This document shows, piece after piece, positions 1 through 5,376 of a stretch of DNA of 5,670 bases; position 1 is the first letter of the stretch; each line of letters opens with the position of its first letter. A program made the position numbers and the translations under genes. The stretch is from the NCBI GenBank assembly GCA_021772215.1, contig JAJFMK010000301.1, forward strand, positions 1 to 5,670, read 5' to 3'. The stretch comes from Chlamydiota bacterium (GTDB taxonomy: Bacteria > Chlamydiota > Chlamydiia > Chlamydiales > JAJFMK01). The notes under the pieces are model-generated. The model worked only from the letters and a program-made list of their open reading frames with translations, searched no databases and was not told where the DNA came from.

Positions 1-446
1 TGGGCATTTCGATGCGCACCTCGTACGCCAATGAGACGGATCCCGCTCGGGCTAAAATCGGCCACCATGTCGAGGAGTACTTCACAAAGCAGATCTTTGA
101 TAAGATTCCCAACCGAAAGAAGCCTTTTGTCACCTACTGCACCTACAGCGACTATGACGATGGCTACAAGGGCGGCTATCGCTATTTCATCGGCGAAGAG
201 GTTAGTGGCAATGAGGTTCCCGAAGGGCTTGAGACACTCGTCATCCCAAAACAGCGCTATGTGAAGTTTACAACTAATCCCGGCCCCATGCCGCAGGTGA
301 TTATCGACGGCTGGACTAAGATCTGGCAGATGGATGAAAAAGCTCTCGGAGGAGCGCGCAAATGGGCTGTTGACTTTGAACTCTACGATGAGCGCGCCGT
401 CGATCAACAAAACAGTGTTCTAGATATCTTTGTGGGTATTGAGTAA
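1..446 (+). CDS. GyrI-like / AraC-type effector-binding domain protein (5' truncated by window edge)
   Basis: The reading frame is already open at the left edge: codons before the ATG at 12 read Gly-Ile-Ser, and the string GISMRTS matches the usual N-terminal region of stand-alone GyrI-like proteins (often VVGISxRTS), so the true start lies upstream. About 147 residues are visible. Family features seen are the segment PARAKIGHHVEEYFTKQI followed by IPNRKKPFVTYCTYSDYD, then a Tyr-rich GGYRYFIGEEV strand, and a C-terminal strand DIFVGIE. The GyrI-like/effector-binding fold (also in the C-terminal half of AraC/MerR-type regulators such as Rob and BmrR, and in integron Cass2) binds small hydrophobic or cationic molecules. 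No DNA-binding domain is visible, so it is probably a stand-alone ligand-binding protein in the cytoplasm. The stop TAA shares one base with the next ATG, which implies an operon. The ligand cannot be told from sequence. Confidence 0.8.
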   Translation, partial: GISMRTSYANETDPARAKIGHHVEEYFTKQIFDKIPNRKKPFVTYCTYSDYDDGYKGGYRYFIGEEVSGNEVPEGLETLVIPKQRYVKFTTNPGPMPQVIIDGWTKIWQMDEKALGGARKWAVDFELYDERAVDQQNSVLDIFVGIE

Positions 447-1027
447 TGAGCCGCGTTGCAATCTATCTAGCGGGCGCGATTCAAAAGGGACATGAGTCGG
501 TCAAGTCTCACTGGTGCGAGAAGTCAAAGGATCGCATCAGACGGGCTCTTCCTCACCTTGAGGTGATATTTTTGGATCCTCAGGAGCGTAAGGATGACCT
601 AGGCGACTCCTTCACCACCTTTGGAAGGGATCTGCTTCAAGTCACTACTGCCGATATCATTTTTGTCGATGCAAGAGATCGAAGGGGCCTTGGAGTTGGT
701 GCGGAGATGATGTGGGCGAAGGTGTTGAAAAAGCCGCTTTTAATTTGGGCACCCGAAAATTCGCACTACAATCGAAGAGATACAAGTCTATTGGGTGTGC
801 CTTTGAAGGAGTTCATCCACCCCTTTGTCTATACTCTAGCTGATCAGCTTGTCGAAGATCCTGAAGAGGGGGCGCTCTGGATCGAGCGCTATCTAAATGG
901 TGATCATCCCCCGATTAAGGGGAGCGATGTCGTCTACGAGGCGATGGATGCCTATCGTGACACACAGCTTGAAAGCGATCTTCCTATGAAGGAGCTTCTC
1001 GATAAGCTGGATTCTAGTGTAGTTTAA
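446..1027 (+). CDS. Nucleoside 2-deoxyribosyltransferase-like protein
   Basis: A 193-residue protein with the signature of the nucleoside 2-deoxyribosyltransferase superfamily. The first strand is IYLAGAI (residues 6-12), followed by LDPQE (43-47), an Asp in GRDLL (62), and TADIIFVDARDRRGLGVGAEMMWA (68-91). In known family members the Glu of the last motif (here Glu87) is the nucleophile that attacks the deoxyribose C1'. These enzymes exchange bases between deoxynucleosides or hydrolyse N-glycosidic bonds, usually in salvage. The substrate here is unknown, and many bacterial relatives are uncharacterised. Start choice: the ATG overlaps the upstream stop (TAATG) and there is no strong Shine-Dalgarno site, so translation is probably coupled to the GyrI-like gene. 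The C-terminal ~70 residues (after WIERYL) match nothing I recognise. The gene end overlaps the convergent carbonic anhydrase gene by 14 bases. Confidence 0.78.
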   Translation: MSRVAIYLAGAIQKGHESVKSHWCEKSKDRIRRALPHLEVIFLDPQERKDDLGDSFTTFGRDLLQVTTADIIFVDARDRRGLGVGAEMMWAKVLKKPLLIWAPENSHYNRRDTSLLGVPLKEFIHPFVYTLADQLVEDPEEGALWIERYLNGDHPPIKGSDVVYEAMDAYRDTQLESDLPMKELLDKLDSSVV

Positions 1028-1652
1028 GGGTGCGGTAGGTCTCGTCGACCTGCTCTATAGAGGAGATGCAGGCGCTTAGGTCTTTTAGTAAGCCCGTTTC
1101 GAGGTCATAGACCCAGCCATGGATAGAGAGCTTTCGATTTTCGGCCCAGGCATTTTGGACGATGGTGGTGTGGCAGACGTTCATTACCTGATGGAGGACG
1201 TTGAGCTCGACAAGGCGCCGATATTTTGCCTCTGGATCTGAGATTTGGCTCAGCTCCTCTTTTTCACGCGAGGAGACGTCGCGGATGTTGCGCAGCCAGT
1301 TGTCGATAAGGCCAAGCTGTGTCGTCTCCATGGATGCTTTGACGCCGCCGCAGCCGTAGTGACCGCAGACAATTACCTGGTCGACACCGAGATACTCGAC
1401 GCCAAACTGCAGGACAGAGAGGCAGTTGAAATCGGTGTGTGGGCAGAGGTTTGCGACGTTGCGATGGACAAAGACCTCACCGGGGTCAAGTCCTAAGATC
1501 TCGTTAGCAGGCATACGGCTATCGGAGCAGCCGATCCAGAGGTACTTAGGTTTTTGCTCTTTAGAGAGTTTCAAAAAGGCTTCCGGATCGTTCTCTAAGA
1601 TCCTTTTGGCCCAAGCCCGGTTGTTTTCGAAAAGTGTTTTTAGTTCACGCAT
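1014..1652 (-). CDS. can: Beta-carbonic anhydrase (Can type)
   Basis: A 212-residue protein, close to the length of E. coli Can (about 220) and collinear with it from the N-terminus. It interconverts CO2 and bicarbonate in the cytoplasm, supplying bicarbonate to carboxylases. The zinc site is complete: Cys42 with the Asp44-Arg46 dyad in GCSDSRMPA, then His98 and Cys101 in CGHYGCGG. Residues matching the type II bicarbonate-inhibition site of the E. coli and H. influenzae enzymes also appear present (Trp39, Arg64, and Tyr183, which corresponds to Tyr181 there after a small insertion). Regulation by bicarbonate is therefore plausible. Other conserved runs are FVHRNVANL and LGLIDNWLRNIRD. The ATG is supported by alignment to the family N-terminus (MRELKTLFENNRAWAKR). 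No clear Shine-Dalgarno site precedes it. The gene stands alone, divergent from the glycosyltransferase gene and convergent with the deoxyribosyltransferase-like gene. Confidence 0.96.
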   Translation of the reverse strand: MRELKTLFENNRAWAKRILENDPEAFLKLSKEQKPKYLWIGCSDSRMPANEILGLDPGEVFVHRNVANLCPHTDFNCLSVLQFGVEYLGVDQVIVCGHYGCGGVKASMETTQLGLIDNWLRNIRDVSSREKEELSQISDPEAKYRRLVELNVLHQVMNVCHTTIVQNAWAENRKLSIHGWVYDLETGLLKDLSACISSIEQVDETYRTLKLH

Positions 1653-1701
1653 GAATGGATTGTACTGAATTTACGGAAATTAAGTACATAATACTGGAAA
1701 T

Positions 1702-1710
1702 TTTATAGCA
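1702..1710 (-). promoter_or_regulatory. Candidate extended -10 promoter element for can
   Basis: On the minus strand, TGCTATAAA reads as an extended -10 element (TGn plus a hexamer differing from TATAAT at one base). It sits about 50 bases before the can start and would give a leader of roughly 40 bases. No convincing -35 hexamer is found 16-18 bases upstream, which is tolerated for extended -10 promoters. The call rests on motif matching only. Confidence 0.3.
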
Positions 1711-1737
1711 AAACGTGAAGAATCTCGGTGAGTCGGA

Positions 1738-1759
1738 TTTTCGATTCAAGAATCGTTAA
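1738..1759. repeat. Short dyad between divergent can and glycosyltransferase genes
   Basis: A perfect inverted repeat, CGATTC-AA-GAATCG at 1742-1755, is extended after two mismatched base pairs by two further A-T pairs. A further GAATC lies about 20 bases to the left. The site is in the 184-base gap between two divergently read genes, upstream of the -35 of the candidate glycosyltransferase promoter. A regulator-binding site is possible. Chance occurrence is also possible for six-base arms. Confidence 0.35.
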
Positions 1760-1790
1760 ACCCCCTAATGCGACCAAAGGTTTACCTGGT

Positions 1791-1818
1791 TTGAGCCTTT
1801 CCGCTTAGGAATTACAAT
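1791..1818 (+). promoter_or_regulatory. Candidate sigma-70-type promoter for the glycosyltransferase gene
   Basis: TTGAGC (1791-1796) and TACAAT (1813-1818) are separated by 16 bases, close to the TTGACA/TATAAT consensus. Transcription would start near 1825, so the leader would be very short and would begin at the Shine-Dalgarno site GAGG (1825-1828). That closeness lowers confidence. The real promoter may lie further upstream. Confidence 0.35.
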
Positions 1819-1836
1819 ATTTATGAGGTCACACCT

Positions 1837-2997
1837 ATGAAACGCATATTACCACTACTACTCGCATGCACGGCGCTCTTCGTCAATGGAGAGTCTCTCA
1901 GAGCGGAGAAGGGATCACCCTTGAAGATGCTCATGGTTGTTCATGAGTTTCCCACAAACAGAGACTACTTTATCTACGAGCAGACAACGCATCTGTTTGA
2001 TCACAAGGTCTCCTTGAAGATTTTACCTACCTATATGACCTCAACTGGGATTCCAAGTGATGCACCAGTGGGGCAGTACGCTGATCTGTTTAAACCAGTC
2101 GACTCACACAATGATGTCGATTTTAAGGGGCTGAACCTGATCTATTGCCAATATCCCGATGCGGCAATCCGGATGGTTCCCGTTGCCAAAAGGCGTGGCT
2201 TCTTAGGGAAAGTGGCCGTGGCTTACAACAGTGCCAAGTTGAGTGAACTTGCGACACCTCGTAAGGAACTCAATAGTGTTTTGAATAACTCATGCGATCT
2301 TCATATCGTACCGAGCCGTGCTCTAGCGAACCAATTGATCGATTTGGGAGCTCCTTTTGAAAAAGTTGTTGTTCTTAGAAACGGCATTGATCTCAGTGGA
2401 TATCCCTACCGCGAAAAGACAATTCAGGCGGGAAAGACTGTTAAGATGCTCTCAGTAGGAAATTTTGATTCCTCTATGAGCCACGATACCACAATCAAAG
2501 CGATGAGAGTGATTGTTGATGCCTTTCCAAATGTCCAATTAAAAATTATTGGAAGCGGCCCTAAGGCGGATTACCTATTAGAGCTGGTTAGGAGTAACGG
2601 TCTTGACAAACATATCAAAATCGAGACAGATACATCCGAAAAGGTTCTCAAAGCATCTTTTGCCAACTCTCATATCTTTATCTCACCCTCTGGTGGAGCG
2701 AAGGAGAGCTTTGTCAAGAGTGCAATCATAAAGGCTATGGCTTGTGGCCTTCCTGTGATTGCTACACCTGAAGCGCAAGGAGTAGAGCTGTTTACAAACC
2801 AAAAGAGCGGATGGCTTGTCGCCGAGCGCGATGAGTGCTCACTTGCCGACATGGTGTTGAGCTTAACCGATCCTGAAGATTCACGCTCTTTTTCTGCCAC
2901 TTGCGAAGCGGCAAGAGATAGAGCTCTGTTGGAGTTTGACAGCGCAGCTGTAAATGAGCGCCTATACGCTCTCTTTGAGAACTTATTACAGAGATAA
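1837..2997 (+). CDS. GT4-like glycosyltransferase with N-terminal signal-peptide-like segment
   Basis: A 386-residue GT-B fold glycosyltransferase of the GT4/GT1 group, which normally moves a sugar from a nucleotide donor to a glycan or lipid acceptor. The Rossmann start is MLMVVHEFP (31-39). The domain linker contains DLHIVPSRALANQLIDLGAP and VVVLRNGIDLSGY (154-189), and the donor domain contains MLSVGNF (204-210) and LKIIGSGP (235-242). SPSGGAKESF...IIKAMACGLPVIAT (283-310) is the donor-binding EX7E region, but its second Glu is replaced by Lys299 and the first is out of register. Residues 1-23 look like a Sec signal peptide: MKR, a hydrophobic run ILPLLLACTALFV, then LRA before Glu24. This is unusual for an enzyme using cytosolic donors. 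The ATG has GAGG eight bases upstream. A second candidate start, TTG at 1921, would give a cytosolic protein that begins just before the Rossmann strand. The acceptor is unknown. The gene appears monocistronic, ending at a hairpin. Confidence 0.85.
   Translation: MKRILPLLLACTALFVNGESLRAEKGSPLKMLMVVHEFPTNRDYFIYEQTTHLFDHKVSLKILPTYMTSTGIPSDAPVGQYADLFKPVDSHNDVDFKGLNLIYCQYPDAAIRMVPVAKRRGFLGKVAVAYNSAKLSELATPRKELNSVLNNSCDLHIVPSRALANQLIDLGAPFEKVVVLRNGIDLSGYPYREKTIQAGKTVKMLSVGNFDSSMSHDTTIKAMRVIVDAFPNVQLKIIGSGPKADYLLELVRSNGLDKHIKIETDTSEKVLKASFANSHIFISPSGGAKESFVKSAIIKAMACGLPVIATPEAQGVELFTNQKSGWLVAERDECSLADMVLSLTDPEDSRSFSATCEAARDRALLEFDSAAVNERLYALFENLLQR
1905..1923 (+). promoter_or_regulatory. Possible internal ribosome binding site and TTG start inside the glycosyltransferase gene
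   Basis: GGAGAAGGGA (1905-1914) is purine-rich and Shine-Dalgarno-like. It lies six bases before TTG (1921-1923), which is in frame and is followed by AAG ATG CTC ATG, the place where most GT4 proteins begin. Starting here would remove the signal-like segment and give a 358-residue cytosolic form. Either this is a real alternative start or it is chance in the Arg-Ala-Glu-Lys-Gly coding stretch. Confidence 0.35.
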
Positions 2998-3006
2998 TCA
3001 CCTCTT

Positions 3007-3040
3007 AGCTGGCCCACGCTCTGTGGGTCAGCTTGTTCCT
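3007..3040 (+). terminator. Hairpin terminator after the glycosyltransferase gene
   Basis: Bases 3007-3017 pair with 3023-3033 in an 11-pair stem (ten Watson-Crick, one G-T) with a five-base loop GCTCT. A pyrimidine tract TGTTCCTCTTT follows on the plus strand. It starts ten bases after the glycosyltransferase stop, which suits an intrinsic terminator, although the T run is interrupted. On the minus strand it overlaps the last codons and stop of the ankyrin-SET gene. The downstream side there is not T-rich, so it is probably a weaker terminator in that direction. Confidence 0.65.
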
Positions 3041-4797
3041 CTTTCGAGTAAAAGTTTGGTAAGGGCTCTGTCCAGTGATGAACCAATAAATCCAGGCTCT
3101 TTTTGATTCTTGAGAATATCGTGGGCTACTGACGCTTGAATGATTTCTTCAAGGGGAGCTGTTGTTGACATTAAACTAACTTGCCTTTCAATCTCTTTTT
3201 TTATTCCTAAAGCGATGCCATTTACGCTGAATAGATGACTCTCATCTTTTCGCCAGTTGTAGTTTTCGAGCTCATTTTCAACGCTTTTTGCAAACTCTGT
3301 TTGGTTTGACAAAACCGCCTCCTGAATCAGATCCATCGCTCTGATTAGGTGTGTCAGAGAGTATTTCTCTAAGTTCTCGATCATCCATTTGCGAAGAACT
3401 GTTTTTCTCTCTCTTAAATTCTCTTCGACCTCCTGGTATTTGCTGTAGAGATGGTAAATTTGAGGGAGAAATGTTGCATTATTTGTTTTCCATGCTGTGA
3501 GAACTGAATATTTCCCTGAATCAATAAGCTTATACCACTCATTGATGTCCACAAGCCCCTTGCAGTGTAGGTATAGAAGGGCTATGGGGTTGCTTAAGGG
3601 GAAGAGAAGCTTTAATTTTAAGCTTAATACCTCGGTAACTAATGGGGTGTTTTTGAAGCTACTATGATCTGGATCCAAATTTGGGAAGAGATTAAAAACA
3701 TCGGTTAAAACCTGCTCATACCTCTCAAAAAGTGAATTAAGATCAGCGGCAAAAAAGCTGCAGATCTTCTCTTTGTTAAAGAGAATTTGAGGACCAAAGG
3801 AGACATTTGTAGCCATAAGGCCGTAATTTAAGTAAATGGGGTCCCCCTTTTTGATCCTTTCAGTAGAAATGACAACGACTCTTTTAGCTCCTCTGATATT
3901 GACTTGCATGAAATTTGCATTGGAAGGGCCGCAATTGATGAATCGTATTGACCCTCCGATACTCTTGGCATCGTAAGGATCAATAAGGTAGGAAGTTAAC
4001 TCTCTATCCTCCTCACTAAAGTGGCTTTCAAAATTGAAGCTTCTTGGTAAACTTCCTCGATATTCTCCGGTATATTCACCAATATAGCTTCCCGGTTCAA
4101 TATCTTCGTCTGCAACGAGACCAAAAAGCCCCGTTTGTACTTCGGCAACTTGCAGCTTTGGAGGTGGTTCTTTGATACTATTTAGCGTAAGTGGAGAAAG
4201 GTTTGGATCAAGAGTCCATTTTTCCATCTGCCAAAGAGCTTTTAGTTGAGAGGGAGAAAAGTAGACCTCATCTTGAAAACTCTCCATTCCAAACTGAGAT
4301 CTAGCAACCTCTTCTGTTATGGGAGCACCTTTGAAGGTTACGTTACGAGGAGGATTTTTCTGCAGAGTTGTCATCCTCTGAATATCTTCAAAGCTGCCGC
4401 CTAAATTGGTTTTTGCATCTTTATTGGCTCCAGCTCCAAGAATTATTCTAGCAATCTCGTCTGAGACAAGGGCGGCGTGATGATAGGCTGTCCAGCCATA
4501 GGCATCTTTGGCATCGATACTATTTTGAACTTCAGGGCAGCTGAGTAATTTATCAACTACCTCTCTTTTTCCCTGCATGACAGCGATGATTAGGGGAGTT
4601 AGCTCGTGGCATTTCGCGTCATGGCTGGTAAGTTTTGCTCGGCCTTTTATTGTATCAATCAGTTTGATGATTTGACTCTCAGGTTCATCTAAACCTAGAC
4701 AGAAGTGGAAGAGATGCTCTTTAACCCGGGGAGATTTTGTGCGGTATTCTGCTTCTGGGTAGAGAGTTTTCCACTCACTTCTTGTGATGATAGGCAT
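3028..4797 (-). CDS. Ankyrin-repeat and SET-domain protein (candidate host-directed lysine methyltransferase)
   Basis: Taking ATG at 4797, the protein has 589 residues. Two ankyrin-type repeats lie at about 64-130: HELTPLIIAVMQGKREVVDKLL, then DAYGWTAYHHAAL...ILGAGANKDAK. A SET domain follows at about 215-327: TGLFGLVADEDIEPGSYIGEYTGE (S-adenosylmethionine-binding strands), RFINCGPSNANF (285-296, the RFINHSCxPN motif) and IYLNYG (321-326, the catalytic-Tyr motif). SET enzymes methylate lysines. Bacterial ones such as Chlamydia NUE and Legionella RomA/LegAS4 (also SET plus ankyrin) act on host chromatin. Similar export into a host cell is inferred here, not shown. The motif's usual His is Cys289, so activity is uncertain. 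The C-terminal ~260 residues are mostly helical-looking and unrecognised. No signal peptide is seen. Start choice: ATG at 4827 adds ten residues but has no Shine-Dalgarno site, whereas 4797 has AAGGA seven bases before it. The gene is monocistronic and convergent with the glycosyltransferase gene, and its base use is visibly more AT-rich than the left-hand genes. Confidence 0.85.
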   Translation of the reverse strand: MPIITRSEWKTLYPEAEYRTKSPRVKEHLFHFCLGLDEPESQIIKLIDTIKGRAKLTSHDAKCHELTPLIIAVMQGKREVVDKLLSCPEVQNSIDAKDAYGWTAYHHAALVSDEIARIILGAGANKDAKTNLGGSFEDIQRMTTLQKNPPRNVTFKGAPITEEVARSQFGMESFQDEVYFSPSQLKALWQMEKWTLDPNLSPLTLNSIKEPPPKLQVAEVQTGLFGLVADEDIEPGSYIGEYTGEYRGSLPRSFNFESHFSEEDRELTSYLIDPYDAKSIGGSIRFINCGPSNANFMQVNIRGAKRVVVISTERIKKGDPIYLNYGLMATNVSFGPQILFNKEKICSFFAADLNSLFERYEQVLTDVFNLFPNLDPDHSSFKNTPLVTEVLSLKLKLLFPLSNPIALLYLHCKGLVDINEWYKLIDSGKYSVLTAWKTNNATFLPQIYHLYSKYQEVEENLRERKTVLRKWMIENLEKYSLTHLIRAMDLIQEAVLSNQTEFAKSVENELENYNWRKDESHLFSVNGIALGIKKEIERQVSLMSTTAPLEEIIQASVAHDILKNQKEPGFIGSSLDRALTKLLLERGTS

Positions 4798-4804
4798 GGT
4801 AAAA

Positions 4805-4813
4805 TCCTTTTTT
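4805..4813 (-). promoter_or_regulatory. Shine-Dalgarno site that decides the ankyrin-SET start
   Basis: The minus strand reads AAAAAAGGA, then seven bases (TTTTACC), then ATG at 4797. The two tandem upstream ATGs at 4827 and 4824 are preceded by TTAAGATTCTGGT, with no purine-rich match to the 16S tail. The shorter protein is therefore preferred. Residues between the two starts (MMVWPKKDFT) show no domain. Confidence 0.6.
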
Positions 4814-4850
4814 GGCCATACCATCATACCAGAATCTTAATTTTTATTCG

Positions 4851-4877
4851 ATGATATATAGTTAGTGTTTATATCAA
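4851..4877 (-). promoter_or_regulatory. Candidate promoter for the ankyrin-SET gene
   Basis: On the minus strand, TTGATA (4872-4877) and TATCAT (4851-4856) each differ from the sigma-70 consensus at one base. The 15-base spacer is shorter than the optimum. The start of transcription would be near 4844, leaving a leader of about 45 bases before the ATG at 4797. AT-rich DNA gives many such matches, so this is tentative. Confidence 0.35.
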
Positions 4878-4995
4878 GTTATTTTTGTTGGCTGATTTTA
4901 TGTAAGTTTTTTGATTTTAAGTGGTTAATTCTTAAGGAGCCGATGAACAATTAGGGTACAGCCGATTTTTTGATGATTTCGTTTTCAGCTGGTTG

Positions 4996-5040
4996 ATTTC
5001 ATAAATTCGCATACTGTTGACAGTAGGGGGTTTATGAAAT
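4996..5040. repeat. Central hairpin of the repeat element
   Basis: ATTTCATAAA (4996-5005) pairs perfectly with TTTATGAAAT (5031-5040). Inside it, TACTG (5012-5016) pairs with CAGTA (5021-5025) around a TTGA loop, with an internal loop of TTCGCA opposite GGGGG. Both stems share nearly the same centre, at about 5018, so this is one folded structure and not two chance repeats. Confidence 0.6.
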
Positions 5041-5087
5041 TGATCAAATGGGAACGAAAGGGCGAAAAAGCGGCCTGCACGAATTGA

Positions 5088-5139
5088 TCAGCGGCTCCTT
5101 AAGGAGCCGCTGTACCCTAATTGTTCAGCGGCTCCTTAA
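5088..5139. repeat. 24-base perfect palindrome plus 15-base direct repeat
   Basis: Bases 5089-5112 form a perfect palindrome centred on 5100/5101 (CAGCGGCTCCTT and its complement). TCAGCGGCTCCTTAA occurs at 5088-5102 and again at 5125-5139, 37 bases apart. The middle segment 5099-5112 can therefore pair either with 5089-5102 or, by 14 perfect pairs around a 13-base loop, with 5126-5139. The left arm at 4932 carries a near-copy of the same sequence. On the minus strand the second hairpin's loop contains the FGE remnant's stop codon. Confidence 0.75.
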
Positions 5140-5290
5140 TGCAACGAAAGCCGACATGGCTCTGAGAGGAGTCTGGAGTGCATTTGGCGCGCGCCGAGGC
5201 GCGGTAGCCTGTGCAGTAGCTTCTATGACAAAGGAAAGAGCCACCTCGCTGCACACGCTTTTTAGCATAGGGCTCTTGAGGATCGAAGCT
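5117..5290 (-). pseudogene. C-terminal remnant of a formylglycine-generating enzyme (FGE/SUMF1 family)
   Basis: The minus-strand frame encodes DPQEPYAKKRVQRGG, then SFLCHRSYCTGYRASAR, KCTPDSSQSH and VGFRCIKEPLNN, ending at TAG (5117-5119). This is the C-terminal signature of the FGE-sulfatase family, which oxidises a cysteine to formylglycine in sulfatases or, in relatives, carries out other oxidations. The segment CHRSYC holds both catalytic cysteines (equivalent to human SUMF1 Cys336 and Cys341). Complete enzymes have about 250-350 residues. Here only about 58 are recognisable. Homology fades above about 5290, the frame meets a TAA at 5336-5338, and neither other minus frame continues it. 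The gene has therefore lost its N-terminal four-fifths. The patch is GC-richer than the DNA on both sides, consistent with transfer. The last codons lie in the right arm of the inverted repeat. No sulfatase gene is nearby. Confidence 0.85.
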
Positions 5291-5376
5291 CTTTATTGGA
5301 GATCTCTCGTGCCCCAAGTCCGAATCTAGCATTACTTAGTAAATTAAGTTACAATCGAAACAGAGGATTTACCAGT

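Larger units (their letters stand above)
4828..5116. other. Gene-free AT-rich stretch with nested repeats
   Basis: I see no protein gene between the ankyrin-SET start and the FGE remnant. The left part (4828-4931) is AT-rich with runs of T and holds the candidate SET promoter. From 4932 onward it consists of the inverted and direct repeats listed separately. A 17-codon frame from ATG 5034 (MKLIKWERKGEKAACTN) exists but resembles nothing I know. A longer plus-strand frame from 5048 to 5329 is the antisense of the FGE remnant. Confidence 0.6.
4932..5139. repeat. 208-base element bounded by 31-base inverted repeats (MITE-like or relic)
   Basis: Bases 4932-4962 are the reverse complement of 5109-5139 with one mismatch (A4943 opposite G5128). 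The outer ends are TTAAGGAGCC and GGCTCCTTAA. Between the arms lie a central hairpin (4996-5040), two copies of AATTGATCA (5038-5046 and 5082-5090) and a 24-base palindrome. No transposase is encoded. Beyond the TTAA at each end, which is part of the repeat, there is no target-site duplication. The size and structure suit a non-autonomous element or insertion-sequence relic. The right arm also encodes the last residues of the FGE remnant, so an inverted duplication of that gene's end is an alternative. Confidence 0.6.

Noticed and set aside
1245..1668. Plus-strand frames opposite the carbonic anhydrase gene
   Set aside because: They are shadows of a gene whose zinc-binding motifs and full length are unmistakable on the minus strand.
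2670..3086. Minus-strand frames antisense to the end of the glycosyltransferase gene
   Set aside because: The plus strand encodes a clear glycosyltransferase through 2997. The antisense translations show no family signature.
5017..5022. Perfect TTGACA hexamer inside the repeat element
   Set aside because: No -10-like hexamer lies 16-18 bases downstream, and the hexamer is part of the hairpin loop and stem.
5034..5087. 17-codon frame MKLIKWERKGEKAACTN after a G-rich run
   Set aside because: It is very short, with a poorly spaced ribosome site, overlaps the central hairpin and has no recognisable relatives. It could be a relic of a lost gene start, but that is not supportable.
4932..5139. CRISPR array
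   Set aside because: The repeats are mainly inverted, the direct repeat occurs only twice, and there are no regular spacers or cas genes.
5048..5329. 93-codon plus-strand frame over the repeat and FGE region
   Set aside because: It is antisense to the recognisable FGE remnant, runs through the palindrome, and its translation shows no domain.
5350..5355. TACAAT as a -10 element for the small secreted-like gene
   Set aside because: No acceptable -35 is found at the right distance, and the implied transcript start would fall on the ribosome binding site.
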